Below are positions 22,744 through 34,204 of a DNA stretch of 64,000 nucleotides, piece after piece. Position 1 is the first letter of the stretch, and every line of letters begins with the position of its first letter. Both the position numbers and the translations under genes were made by a program. The notes beneath the pieces are model-generated. The model saw nothing but the letters and a program-made list of their open reading frames with translations, had not been told where the DNA came from and ran no database searches. This stretch comes from Microglena sp. YARC (Eukaryota; Chlorophyta; Chlorophyceae; Chlamydomonadales; Chlamydomonadaceae), in the NCBI GenBank assembly GCA_022414725.1, contig CM039462.1, positions 183,670,386 through 183,734,385 of the forward strand, in the 5' to 3' direction.

Positions 22744-23967
22744 ACCAGGGTTGTTCAGGACGCTGCGTCCTCCGTCGCAGCCCAGATGCAAAGTCGAAGG
22801 GTCCGTTGCATCGCAGGACGCAACATGAGAAGGGTCCGTTGACTAGATGAAAGGGTCCGTTGCCACAGAGGACGCAGGTTATACAATTGGCTGCGTCTTA
22901 GTGAGCATAGCTGGGGTTTCTTGAAGTACCCTGATGGGCATATGTTCAAGTTCAACTTAAAACTTGAAGTACCCTGATGGGCATATGTATGGAATACACT
23001 GTGTAATACCATTGAACCCCATTCATTCCCTATTTCTCACAACTCCATATCAGAGGAAAGGCGTCGAACATTGAGAGAAGGAACCGTAAAGTTGGAGGAT
23101 TGATCGGGGGGGGTTACTTCCTTGATGGCGGAAGGACCCTCCTCTCCGGCAGCAGAGGCCGCTGGCGCGCAGTCGTCTAGCCAATCTAGAGGAACCTTCA
23201 CCCCCGTTGGGAGGATTCGGTCGCATCCATTGCTCACAATGACACTGCGGATCCCACGAGCCCATGAAACACCATTAAGTTTGGTAAGTTTCACAAAGCT
23301 GGCAGGAGGCCCTCGCGGAAGTTGCATTATCAAAGCAGTGGTAGTGATGAGGAGCCCAATAACCTATCAGCTTGAAATCACTCCGGTAGAGTGGACAGTA
23401 GATTAAAAGCAGCGGAACAGACGCACCAATCTATACACGGAGACAAGGATAACGTTACAGACACAGGAGACCCATAAAGGGGCACCTGTGGTGAAAGGAG
23501 GCGGTAGACAGGAACCTAACAGGGTACAGATCAGACCGGAGACGTAGGTGACAGGAAGCTGCCACTGAGTCATCTCAAGATGACTCAGTCCCACGGGAAG
23601 CTGGCACAGGAGAGCCGATAGTTCAAAGGGAGTACATAAGTAGTCACCAAGTCATAAAACGCGTGAGAGCACCGCTATACATGCTGATATACACTGTGTA
23701 ATACCATTGAACCCCATTCATTCCCTATTTCTCACAACTCCATACTCTCCAACCCTCGCACTGAACGCGGGAACGCAGTGGACCTGGCCTGGGTCCCCAG
23801 CTCTGCTGCCTGAGATCCAACCAATTGTATAGCATGCGTCCTGCGACGCAACTGACCCTTCCTTCTGGTCAACGGACCCTCCCCACCTTGCGTCCTGAGA
23901 CGCATAAGGAACGGACTCTTCGACGTTGCGTCTGCGATGGAGGACGCAGCATCCTGAACAACCCTGG
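22744..23967. mobile_element. About 1.2-kb inverted-repeat element with nested insertion
   Basis: The left end ACCAGGGTTGTTCAGGACGC, TGCGTCCTCCGTCGCAG is matched in inverted orientation at 23,931-23,967. Further subterminal inverted similarity involves GGGTCCGTTG / CAACGGACCC. Inside, a 55-bp direct repeat (ACTGTGTAATACCATTGAAC ...) at about 22,995-23,049 and 23,692-23,746 brackets 23,050-23,690. The bracketed part shares TATACACGGAGA and CAAG(T/A)CATAAAACG segments with 60,290-60,550, so it is itself a dispersed repeat. A - strand open frame (23,037-23,333, 98 codons) has no recognised domain. Confidence 0.55.
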
Positions 23968-24094
23968 CCCGACATTCCGACTGCCTCGAAGAGAAAAAGA
24001 TTACACACGAGACGAAATATTGAAGAAGGGTATCTTAACAAATTAAAAGTGATTCAAAGTGATTTGTTCGAGTTTACATTTTCTGGTAATACTA

Positions 24095-24170
24095 TTTTTT
24101 TACTGCCCAAGAGGGCGAGCAGCCAAATTGCTGGCTGAAGCTATGTAACCAAGTCCAAGTTAACAAATTC
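24095..24170 (-). repeat. Dispersed short repeat, inverted copy
   Basis: Reverse complement of the CCAGCAATTTGGCTGCTCGCC family, with GCTATGTAACCAAG at its end. Confidence 0.6.
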
Positions 24171-24179
24171 AAATGTTCA

Positions 24180-24425
24180 TCTACAGGAAAGCACCCGAAG
24201 CACAATACAACAAGTCCTATGCAGCGTCACAAGCAACGCGGAAAGTTGGCGGAGTGTGTTGGCATCAGAACGAAAGGTAGCAACGATGGAGCTGACGGAA
24301 GCGAGTTAGTTACGTAACTGTTTGCTGAAGTGTCAGGCTTCAATTTGTTTTCGGTCGGACAAACGGACAAATGGGTAAACATGGGGGCTCGCGCCCCCTT
24401 GAAGAAGGGGCTCCGCCAAAAATAT
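24180..24425 (-). repeat. Inverted copy of the 11,925-12,118 element
   Basis: AAGTCCTATGCAGCGTC through GGGGGCTCGCGCCCCCTTG and GGGGCTCCGCC is the reverse complement of 11,925-12,118 with moderate divergence. It marks an interspersed element present at three sites in the window (also 12,485-12,605 in part). Confidence 0.6.
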
Positions 24426-24479
24426 GGTAGCAGAGAAAATGATACATCCATGAATCTGTATCAGTCCATACCAGTAAAA

Positions 24480-24645
24480 GAAAGCCTGGAGGGGCGTGCT
24501 GTGAAGGGGACCCTCCCGTACGCCACAGCTAAGGAAAGTCACCATGACAGACATTGCAAGAGTCATCCTCCAGGCGGTAGGGACTCCTTCATGCGACGTG
24601 TGGCAAGGATACTGGTACAGGAGGCAATAAAGGTAATGATAACGC
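24480..24645. repeat. Interspersed module shared with 35,945-36,095
   Basis: Shared blocks include ACGCC(A/G)CAGCT, GGAAAGTCACCATG(A/G)CAGAC and CCTCCAGGCGGTAGGGACTC. It abuts the tRNA-derived element on its right, so the two may form a composite. Confidence 0.55.
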
Positions 24646-24845
24646 CTGGTGGGGCGTGGTGTTAAGGGAGCCCGTCGAACGCGGGTGGGGAGTGGTCTCC
24701 TACCTCAACTGGACAAGCTACCATCGCAGTTGACAACGACCTGCAACGCCAAGAGCGACCGAAGGGGGAGTCGACCCCCCGACTCTTCATCCTCAAGCGA
24801 TCTGGTCTACCACCACCATTGTATATCAATGAAAGGGGCTACATG
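24625..24845 (-). mobile_element. tRNA-derived SINE-like element, copy 2
   Basis: Same organisation as 12,925-13,130. The - strand carries a damaged box A (GGTGGTGGTAGACC) and box B GGGGTCGACTCCCCC, whose 5-bp T-stem is perfect here. The anticodon region is GATCGCTTGAGGATG. Both copies share AAAGGTAATGATAACGCC at one end. Confidence 0.55.
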
Positions 24846-24927
24846 ATGCAATAGATTCTCTGTGCAGCTTAGAGTTGGAGGGTCCAAAATCCATACCAGT
24901 AATAACAACAAACAATATAATGAAGTA

Positions 24928-25640
24928 AAAAGATGAGACCTGATAGGGGCAGGCACTAGAAGCTGCTAGGAAGCTGCTCATATGGTGAACGGAATGAGTG
25001 ACAAGCTGAGACCTGATAGGGGCAGGGACTAGAAGCTGCAAGGAAGCTGCTCATATGGTGAATGGAATGAGTGACAAGCTGAGACCTGATAGGGGCAGGG
25101 ACTAGAAGCTGCTAGGAAGCTGCTCATATGGTGAATGTAATGAGTGACAAGCTGAGACCTGATAGGGGCAGGGACTAGAAGCTGCTAGGAAGCTGCTCAT
25201 ATGGTGAATGGAATGAGTGACAAGCTGAGACCTGATAGGGGCAGGGACTAGAAGCTGCAAGGAAGCTGCTCATATGGTGAATGGAATGAGTGACAAGCTG
25301 AGACCTGATAGGGGCAGGGACTAGAAGCTGCTAGGAAGCTGCTCATATGGTGAATGGAATGAGTGACAAGCTGAGACCTGACCGGGGCAGGCACTAGAAG
25401 CTGCATTGAAGCTGCTTTTATGGTGAATGGGGTGAGCGACAAGCTGAGACCTGACTGGGGCAGGCACTAGAAGCTGCTTTGAAGCTGCTCATATGGTGAA
25501 TGGGGTAAGCGACAAGCTGAGACCTGACTGGGGCAGGCACTAGAAGCTGCTTTGAAGCTGCTTTTATGGTGAATGGGGTGAGCGACAAGCTGACACCTGA
25601 CTGGGGCAGGCACTAGAAGCTGCTAGGAAGCTGCTCATAT
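24928..25640 (+). repeat. 73-bp minisatellite, about 9-10 copies
   Basis: The unit contains GACAAGCTGAGACCTGATAG, GGGCAGGGACTAGAAGCTGC and AAGCTGCTCATATGGTGAAT. Early units are nearly identical, later ones diverge. It lies about 230 bp beyond the CYC1 stop codon. Confidence 0.9.
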
Positions 25641-25872
25641 GGTGAATGGAGGGAGGGAGGAGGGGAGGGAGGGAGGAAGCTAGAGTGTGTAGAAGTTACA
25701 TCGAAGCTGGGTGTGTGTGTGGGGGGGTGGGTTTGTGTGTGTGTGTGGGGGGTGAATGAAGAGATGGAGTGAGGAAGCTGGACATGGAGTGGGTAGAAGC
25801 TACATCGAAGCTGCTCAGGTTGTGAATGAAGGGAGAGAGTGAGGAAGCCGGACATGGAGTTTTTTTACTACA

Positions 25873-28800
25873 CTAGTTGACCACGTCCAAGACGATACGC
25901 TGGGACTTGAGGGGAGCCCATCTCAAGCGTTTGGAGTAGGATGCAAAGCCGAAGCAGAGAGTGAGTACAAGGATAGCCTTGATGCCCATCACCCTCATTT
26001 CATCCTGGTAGGGGTAGCTGCTCCAAGCAAGGATCGTGGTCAAATCCTGCGTTGTTGAGAATCAGCACAGCCCAGTGGGGTTGGTCGGTCGGTCGGTTGG
26101 TGGGTGGGTCAGGGGTTGGGGGTTGGGGGGGGGGGGAGGGGTGTTTTTATGAACTTCTTTTTTACAAGGATGGCCTTGATGCCCAACACCCTTATCTCAT
26201 CCTGGTAGGGTAGTTGGACCAAGCAAGGAACGTGGTCACATTCTATGCAAAACAACGGGTTTCAAGACATGAGAGTTGGGTTGGGTGGATTGGGCTCGGG
26301 GATTGGGTTGGTGTTAGGTGTTTGGAGTAGGATGCGAAGCCGAAGCAGAGGGTGAGCACAAGGATGGCCTTGATGCTCATTACCCTTATCTCATCCTTGT
26401 GGGGGTAGCTGGACCACGCCAAGGAACGTGGTCACATCCTATGCAAAACAACGGGTTTCCAGACATGAGAGTTGGTTGTCACATCCTGCGTTGTTGTGAA
26501 TCAGTACAGACCAGTGTCGGTTGGTGGTGGGTGTCGGTGGGGGTGGGTGGGTGGGTGCGGGGTATAAACCTCTTTCTTACAAGGATGGCCTTGATGCACA
26601 TCACCCTCATCTCATCCTGGTATGGGTAGCTTGGCAACGCCAAGAACGTGGTCACATCCAGCGTTGTGGAGAATCAGCACAGCCCAGTGTGGGTTGGTGG
26701 GTTGGTTGGTTGGTTGGATGGTTGGGGGGGGGGGGGGGGGGGGGGGAGGGGGGATTATGAACTTATTTGTTTACAAGGATGGCCTTGTTGCCCATTACCT
26801 TCATCCCATCCTGGTAGGGTAGCTTGGCAACGCCAAGAACGTGGTCACATCCTGCGTTGTGGACAATCAGCACTGCCCAGTGTGGGCTGGTGGGTTGGTG
26901 GGTGGGTTGGTGGGGGAAGGGGGAGAGGGGGGGATTATGAACTTATTTGTTTACAAGGATGGCCTTGATGCCCATTACCTTCATCCCATCCTGGTAGGGT
27001 AGCTTGGCAACGCCAAGAACGTGGTCACATCCTGCATTGTGGAGAATCAGCACTGCCCAGTGTGGGTTGGTGGGTGGGTTGGTGGGGGAAGGGGGAGAGG
27101 GGGGATTATGAACTTCATTTGTACAAGGATGGCCTTGATGCCCATCCACCTCATCTCATCCTGGTATGGGTAGCTTGACCACACCAAGACAGTTGTCACA
27201 TCTTGCGTTTTTAAATTGGTTGGGATGCGTTGTGCTATCTGGTTTGGTTTGGTTTGGTTTGATCTGGTCTGATACGGTTTGGTTTGGTTTGCTCTGGTAT
27301 GATTTGATTGGGGTTGGTTTGGTTTGCTCAGGTAACATCGTGTTAAGTATGGTTTGGTCTGGTATTGAATGGTCTGCTCTGGTGGTGCTCTGGTATGATT
27401 TATTTGGGTATGGTTTGCTCTAGTATGGTTTGGTTCGGTTACTTTGCTTTGGCACAATTATATTGTGTTTGGTTTGGTCTGGTTTGGTATGGATTGCTCT
27501 GGTATGGTTTTACTGGGGTTGGTTTGACCTGGTACGATTTGTTTGGTTTGATATGGATTGCTCTCGTATGATTTGATTGGGGTTGGTTTGGTTTGGTCTG
27601 GTATGATTGGGTTTGGTTTGGTCTGGCAAGGTTTAGTCTGGTTTGGTTTGGTCTGGTATGATTGGGTTTGGTTTGGTTTGGTCTGGCAAGGTTTAGTCTG
27701 GTTTGGTTTGGTCTGGTATGATTGGGTTTGGTTTGCTCTGGTATGATTTGGTTGAATTTTGTTTCCTATAGCATGGCATGGTTTGGTCTGCTCTGGTATG
27801 ATTTGGTCAAGTTTGGCTTACTATGGCATGGCATGGTTTGATTTGCTCTAGTATGGTTTGGTCTGCTATGATTGGGTTTGGTTTGCTCTAGTATGATTTG
27901 GTCAAGTTTGGCTTACTATGGCATGGCATGGTTTGATTTGCTCTGGTCTGGTTTGGTCTGCTATGATTGGGTTTGGTTTGCTCTAGTATGATTTGGTTAA
28001 GTTTGGCTTACTATGGCATGGCATGGTTTGATTTGCTATGGTCTGGCTTGGTCTGCTATGATTGGGTTTGGTTTGCTCTAGTATGATTTGGTCAAGTTTG
28101 GCTTACTATGGCATGGCATGGTTTGATTTGCTCTGGTCTGGTTTGGTCTGCTATGATTGGGTTTGGTTTGCTCTAGTATGATTTGGTCAAGTTTGGCTTA
28201 CTATGGCATGGCATGGTTTGATTTGCTCTGGTCTGGTTTGGTCTGCTATGATTGGGTTTGGTTTGCTCTAGTATGATTTGGTTAAGTTTGGCTTACTATG
28301 GCATGGCATGGTTTGGTCTGCTCTGGTCCGCTTTCTTTAAGTTTGGCTTGCTCTTGTATGCCTTTGTTAAGTTAGGCTAGCTATATGGGTGGTATGGTTT
28401 GTTTGCTCTTGTATGCATTTGTTAAGTTAGGCTAGCTATGGCATGGCATGGTTAGGTTTGCTATGTTTTGATTCGATCGGGGTTTGCTTTGTTTGCTCAT
28501 GTATGGCACGGTTTACTCTCTCCACACACCTGTGTGCTCCTAAGCCTGTGGCCTGTAGCCATACCATGATGTAGCTATACAACGCTACAAGCCTCCCCAC
28601 CTTGGCCTGCTGGGAGGCTAGGCAATAGCCCCGCCCCACCCCACACCTCCACATCCGCCCCCCTCCACCCCACCCGCCCCACTCCACAGACAAGGTCAGC
28701 CCAAGCCTTAGCTTCTTAGCTACGAATTCATTTCCACCGGGCCTGCTGGGAAGCATGGCAATAGCCCCCCCCCCCCCCCCTCCCCTCCACCCCACGCCCC

Positions 28801-29909
28801 CCCCCCCCCCCCCCCCCCCCCCTCCACACCACACCACCACTCCACACACAAGCTCAACCTAAGCTACGCCAGGCATTCATTCTCACCTTGGCCTGTCGGG
28901 ATGCATTGCCGGGAGTGCCATCATCATACTCAACACCACCATCAACCAGCATTCGAGGCATGGCAATAGCCCCACCCCACCCCACACCTCCACACCCGCC
29001 CCACTCCCCTTCACCCACCCTGCATCTCCACTCCACACACAAGCTCAGTTTATGCCTTAGCTACGCCAGGATTCCCTCTCGCCTTGGCTTGCTGATAGGC
29101 ATGGCAATAGCCCCACCCCACCCACACCTCCACATCCGCCCCCCTCCACCCCACCCGCCCCACACCTCCACTCTGAACACAAGCTCAGCCTATGCCTTAG
29201 CTACGCCAGGATCCATTCTCGCCTTGGCTTGCTGATAGGCATGGCAATAGCCCCACCCCACCCCACAACTCCACTCAACACAAAATCTTAGCCTAAGCCT
29301 TAGCTACGCCAGGATTCATTCTCACCTTGGCCTGTTGGGATGCATTGCCTTCAGTGCCATCGTCGTACTGAACACCACCATCAACCAGCAATTGAGGCAT
29401 GGCAATAGCAACACCCCACCCGACACTTCCACACCCGCCCTCCTCCCTCCACCCCACCTCACAAGCTCAGCCTAAGGCTTAGCTACTTCGCTACGAATTC
29501 ATCCCCACCTTGGCCTGTTGGGATGCATTGCCGGGAGTGCCATCGTCGTACTCAACACCACCATCAACCAGCATTCGAGGCATGGCAATAGCACCGCCAG
29601 GGAAGTATGGGTTGTAGTAGAGGCCCTCACGCACACTGATGCCAGCAGGGGGCTCCCGGTACCCGGTGAGCAGCGCGTACACGTAGTTAGCACCATTGTG
29701 GCGGGCGCCAACGATAAGGGACAGGTCTGGGGTGGGGGGGGGGGAGTGTGGTGTGTGTGTGTGGTTGGTGGTGGGTGGGGGTAGGGGGTAGGGGTTGAAG
29801 TAGAGGCCCCTCACGCACGCTGATGCCAGCAGGGGGGATCACGATACCTGGGAGCAGTCCGTACGCATAGTTAGCACCGTTGTGGCGGGCGCCCAACGAT
29901 GAGGGACAG

Positions 29910-29943
<34 letters not shown>

Positions 29944-30308
29944 TGGTGGGGGGGGGGGGGGGGGGGGGCAGGGGGTAGGGGTTGTAGTAGAGCCCTCACG
30001 CACACTGATGCCAGCAGGAGGATCCCGATTTCCGGTGAGCACTGCACACACGTAGTTAGCACCGTTGTGGCGGGCGCCGACGATAAGGGACAGGTCTGGG
30101 TGGGTAGGTGGGGTGGGGTTGTGGGTTGTGGGGGGGGGAGGCAGGGGGTAGGGGTTGTAGTAGAGGCCCTCACACACGCTGATGCCAGCAGGGGGGATCA
30201 CGATACCTGGGAGCAGTGCGTACACGTAGTTAGCACCGTTGTGGCGGGCGCCGACGATAAGGTAAAAGTCTGGGTGAGGTGGGGTGGGGGGAGTGGGGGG
30301 TTTGTGGG

Positions 30309-30342
<34 letters not shown>

Positions 30343-30364
30343 GGGGGAGTGGGGGGTTTGTGGG

Positions 30365-30396
<32 letters not shown>

Positions 30397-33300
30397 CGGG
30401 GGGGCAGGGGGGTAGGGGGGTGTAGTAGAGGCCCTCACGCACGCTGATGCCAGCAGGGGGCTCCCGGTATCCGGTGAGCAGTGCGCACACATAGTTAGCA
30501 CCGTTGTGGCGGGCGCCGACGATAAGGGACAGGTCTGGGTGGTGGGTGGTGGGTGGGTTGTGGGGGCGGGGGGAGTGGAGACAAGGAGTAGGGTGAAGCT
30601 GGGTGTTTGCGTCAATGCAGCGGCAGGTAGGGAGAAGCAGGGTGAAGCTGGGTGTTTGCGTCAATGCGCTCGCAGGTAGGGAGAAGCAGGGTGAAGCTGG
30701 GTGTTTGCGTCAATGCGCTCGCAGGCAGGGAGAAGCAGGGTGAAGCAGGGTGAAGCTGGGTGTTTGCGTCAATGCATTGGCAGGTAGGGAGAAGCAGGGT
30801 GAAGCTGGGTGTTTGCGTCAATGCGCTCGCAGGTAGGGATAAGCAGGGGGAAGCTGGGTGTTTGCGTCAATGCATCGGCAGGTAGGGATAAGCAGGGTGA
30901 AGCTAGGTGTTTGCGTCAATGCATTGGCAGGTAGGGAGAAGCAGGGTGAAGCTGGGTGTTTGCGTCAATGCAGCGGCAGGTAGGGAGAAGCAGGGTGAAG
31001 CTGGGTGTTTGCGTCAATGCAGCGGCAGGTAGGGAGAAGCAGGGTGAAGCTGGGTGTCTGTGTCAATGCAGCGGCAGGTAGGGAGAAGCAGGGTGAAGCT
31101 GGGTGTTTGCGTCAATGCAGCGGCAGGTAGGGAGAAGCAGGGTGAAGCTGGGTGTCTGTGTCAATGCAGCGGCAGGTAGGGAGAAGCAGGGGGAAGCTGG
31201 GTGTCTGCGTCAATGCAGCGGCAGGTAGGATGAAGCTGGGTGTTTAATCAACATAAACATCATCAGAAGCATGCAGTTTGACGGATGCCCTGCCGAGAGA
31301 AAGAGACTAATAATTACACTGAGCAGCTACCTGGGGGGTATGCGCCTCCATTGGCATAGCGGGCCTGCTGTTCGCTGGTGTAGGGTGCTGGAACCTTGTC
31401 CGACAGACGGCCGGGGCGCTCGTACATCTCTCCCTCGTCGTTGGGACCATCCTCAACCTGGGGTGGGGGTGGGGGTGGGGGTGGGGATGGTTATGGTGAT
31501 GGGATGTGATGGTGATGGTGATGGGGGAGGGTTGGGGTTTGTGCAGTGCAAGTGTGAGTAGAAGTATAGGGTGCTGGAATCTTGTCCAACAGTCGGCCGG
31601 GGCGCTCGTTCATCTCACCCTCGTCGTTGGGACCATCCTCAACCTGGGGTGTGGGATGGGATGGTGATGGGGGAGGGTTGGGGTTGTGCAGTGCAAGTGT
31701 GAGTAGAAGTATAGGGTGCTGGAACCTTGTCCGACAGCCGGGGCGCTCGTACATCTCACCCTCGTTGTTTGGACCATCCTCAACCTGGGTGTGGGTGTGG
31801 GGGTGGGAGTGGGGATGGTGATGGGGGAGGGTTGGGGTTTGTGCAGTGCAAGTGTGAGTAGAAGTATAGGGTGCTGGAATCTTGTCCAACAGTCGGCCGG
31901 GGCGCTCGTACATCTCACCCTCGTCGTTGGAACCATCCTCAACCTGGGGGTAGGGATGGGATGGTGATGGGCTAGGGTTGGGGGTTGTGCAGTGCAAGTG
32001 TGAGTAGACGTATAGGGTGCTGGAACCTTGTCTGGCAGACAGCCGGGGCGCTCGTACATCTCACCCTCGTCCTTGGGACCATCCTCAACCTGGGGGTGGG
32101 GGTGGGGGTGGGACGGGGATGGTGATGGGGGAGGGTGGGGGTTTGTGCAGTGCAAGTGTGAGTAGAAGTATAGGGTGCTGGAATCTTGCCCGATAGTTGG
32201 CCGGGGCGCTCGTACATCTCACCCTCGTAGTTGGGAACACCCTCAACCTGGGGTGGGGGTGGGGTGGGGGGGAGTGCCAGCAAGGGGGTGGGTGAGGGGT
32301 GAGGGGTGGGGGGTGGGGTGGGGGCGCAGTGCCAGCAAGGGTGAGGGTGAGGGGTGAGGGGTGGGGGGGGGGGTGGGGTGTGGGGGGGAGGGTTACATTT
32401 GAGAGTTGGGTGTGTGCAGTGCCAACAAGGGTGTGTGTGCGTGTGTGCTCTTGTACATCTCACCCTCGTCGTTGGGACCATCCTCCACCTGGGGGTGGGG
32501 CGTGGGGGAGGGTTGGGGTGTGTGCAGTGCCCACAAGGGGTGGGTGGGTGGGGGGAGTGTTAGGGTGTGCAGTGCCAACAAGGGGTGGGTGGGTGGGTGG
32601 GGGAGGGTTAATGTTGTGCAGTGCCAAAAAGGGGGTGGGTGGGGTGGTTGAGGGTGGTTGAGATGTGCACAGTGCCAACAAGGGGGTGGGTGGGTGGGTG
32701 GGGGAGGGTTAATGTTTGTGCAGTGCCAAAAAGGGGGTGGGTGGGGTGGTTGAGGGTGGTTGAGATGTGCGCAGTGCCAACAAGGGGGTGGGTGGGTGGG
32801 TGGGGGAGGGTTAATGTTTGTGCAGTGCCAAAAAGGGGTGGGTGGGGGTGGTTGAGGGTGGTTGAGATGTGCGCAGTGCCAACAAGGGGTGGGTGGGTGG
32901 TTTGAGGGTGGTTGAGATGTGCGCAGTGCCAACAAGGGCGTGGGGTGTGGGGTGTGGGAACAGTTCAGAATTGGGTGTGTGCAGTGCAAAGAAGAATGCG
33001 TGTGTGCTGGGGTCAGTGCCACGGATGCGTGTGTGTGCGTGTAGAGACCCAGTTTAAAGTTGGGGTGTATGCAGTGCCAACTACGGGGGGGGGGGGGGGG
33101 GGGGGGTAGAGTACCAGCAACAGTTCAGAGTTGGATGCTACAAGCCCAGATCGTATCATTGAGGTTCCGATGGTGGACAGTTATTGGCCACACCCTCTAC
33201 CCCCCCCCCCACCCACCCCACCCCACCCCACACACACACCATGCTCAGCTACCTACATCTACATCCAAAGCCATCACCTTGCACTCGTCCTTAGTGTAGC

Positions 33301-34156
33301 CCCCACCACCACCACCACTACCACCATACACACCCACACCACCACCCACACCACCATGCTCAGCTACCTACATCTACATCCAAAGCCATCTTCTTGCACT
33401 CGTCCTCAGCCCCCCCCCCCAAACACACCCACCCAATCCCACCACCACCACCGACCCACACCAAACCACCACTAACACCCACCACCATGCTCAGCTACCT
33501 ACATCAACATCCAAAGCCATCTCCTTGCACTCGTCCTAAGCCTCCCCTCCCAAACACACCCACCCACCACCATGCCCAGCTACTTCCATCAACATCCAAA
33601 GCCATCTCCTTGCACTCGTCCTCAAGCCCCCCCCCCCGCCCCCCCCCCCCGCCCTAACACACACACCATCCCACCCACCACCACCACCACCCACACCACC
33701 ATGCTCAGCTACCTACATCAACATCCAACGCCATCTCCTTGCACTCGTCCTAAGCCCCCCCCCCACACACACCACCACCACCACACACACACACCACCAC
33801 CACCAGTCCACCACCCACACCACCATGCTCAGCTACCTACATCAACATCCAAAGCCATCTCCTTGCACTCGTCCTCAGCCCCCCCCACCCCACCCCCCCA
33901 CCCACCAGCCCCCCCACCCCCACACCACCATGCCCAGCTACTTACATCAACATCGAAGCCATCTCCTTGTACTCCTCCTCAGACCCCCCAACCCACCCAC
34001 CACCATGCTCAGCTACCTACATATACATCCAATGCCATCTCCTTGCACTCGTCCTAAGCCCCTCCCACCACCCACCCCACACCACCACCCACCCACCCAC
34101 CACCATGCTCAGCTACCTACATATACATCCAATGCCATCTCCTTGCACTCGTCCTC

Positions 34157-34204
<48 letters not shown>

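Noticed and set aside
23037..23333. 98-codon minus-strand protein in the nested element
   Set aside because: It looks moderately protein-like (RSVIVSNGCDRILPTG) but has no recognised domain, lies inside repeat DNA and spans a direct-repeat boundary. Kept only as a comment on the element.
29790..30535. Extra cytochrome c1 genes or pseudogenes
   Set aside because: The copies contain only an exon's start with its acceptor, lie in order inside the CYC1 introns and never include the other exons. They are intronic partial duplications, not separate loci.
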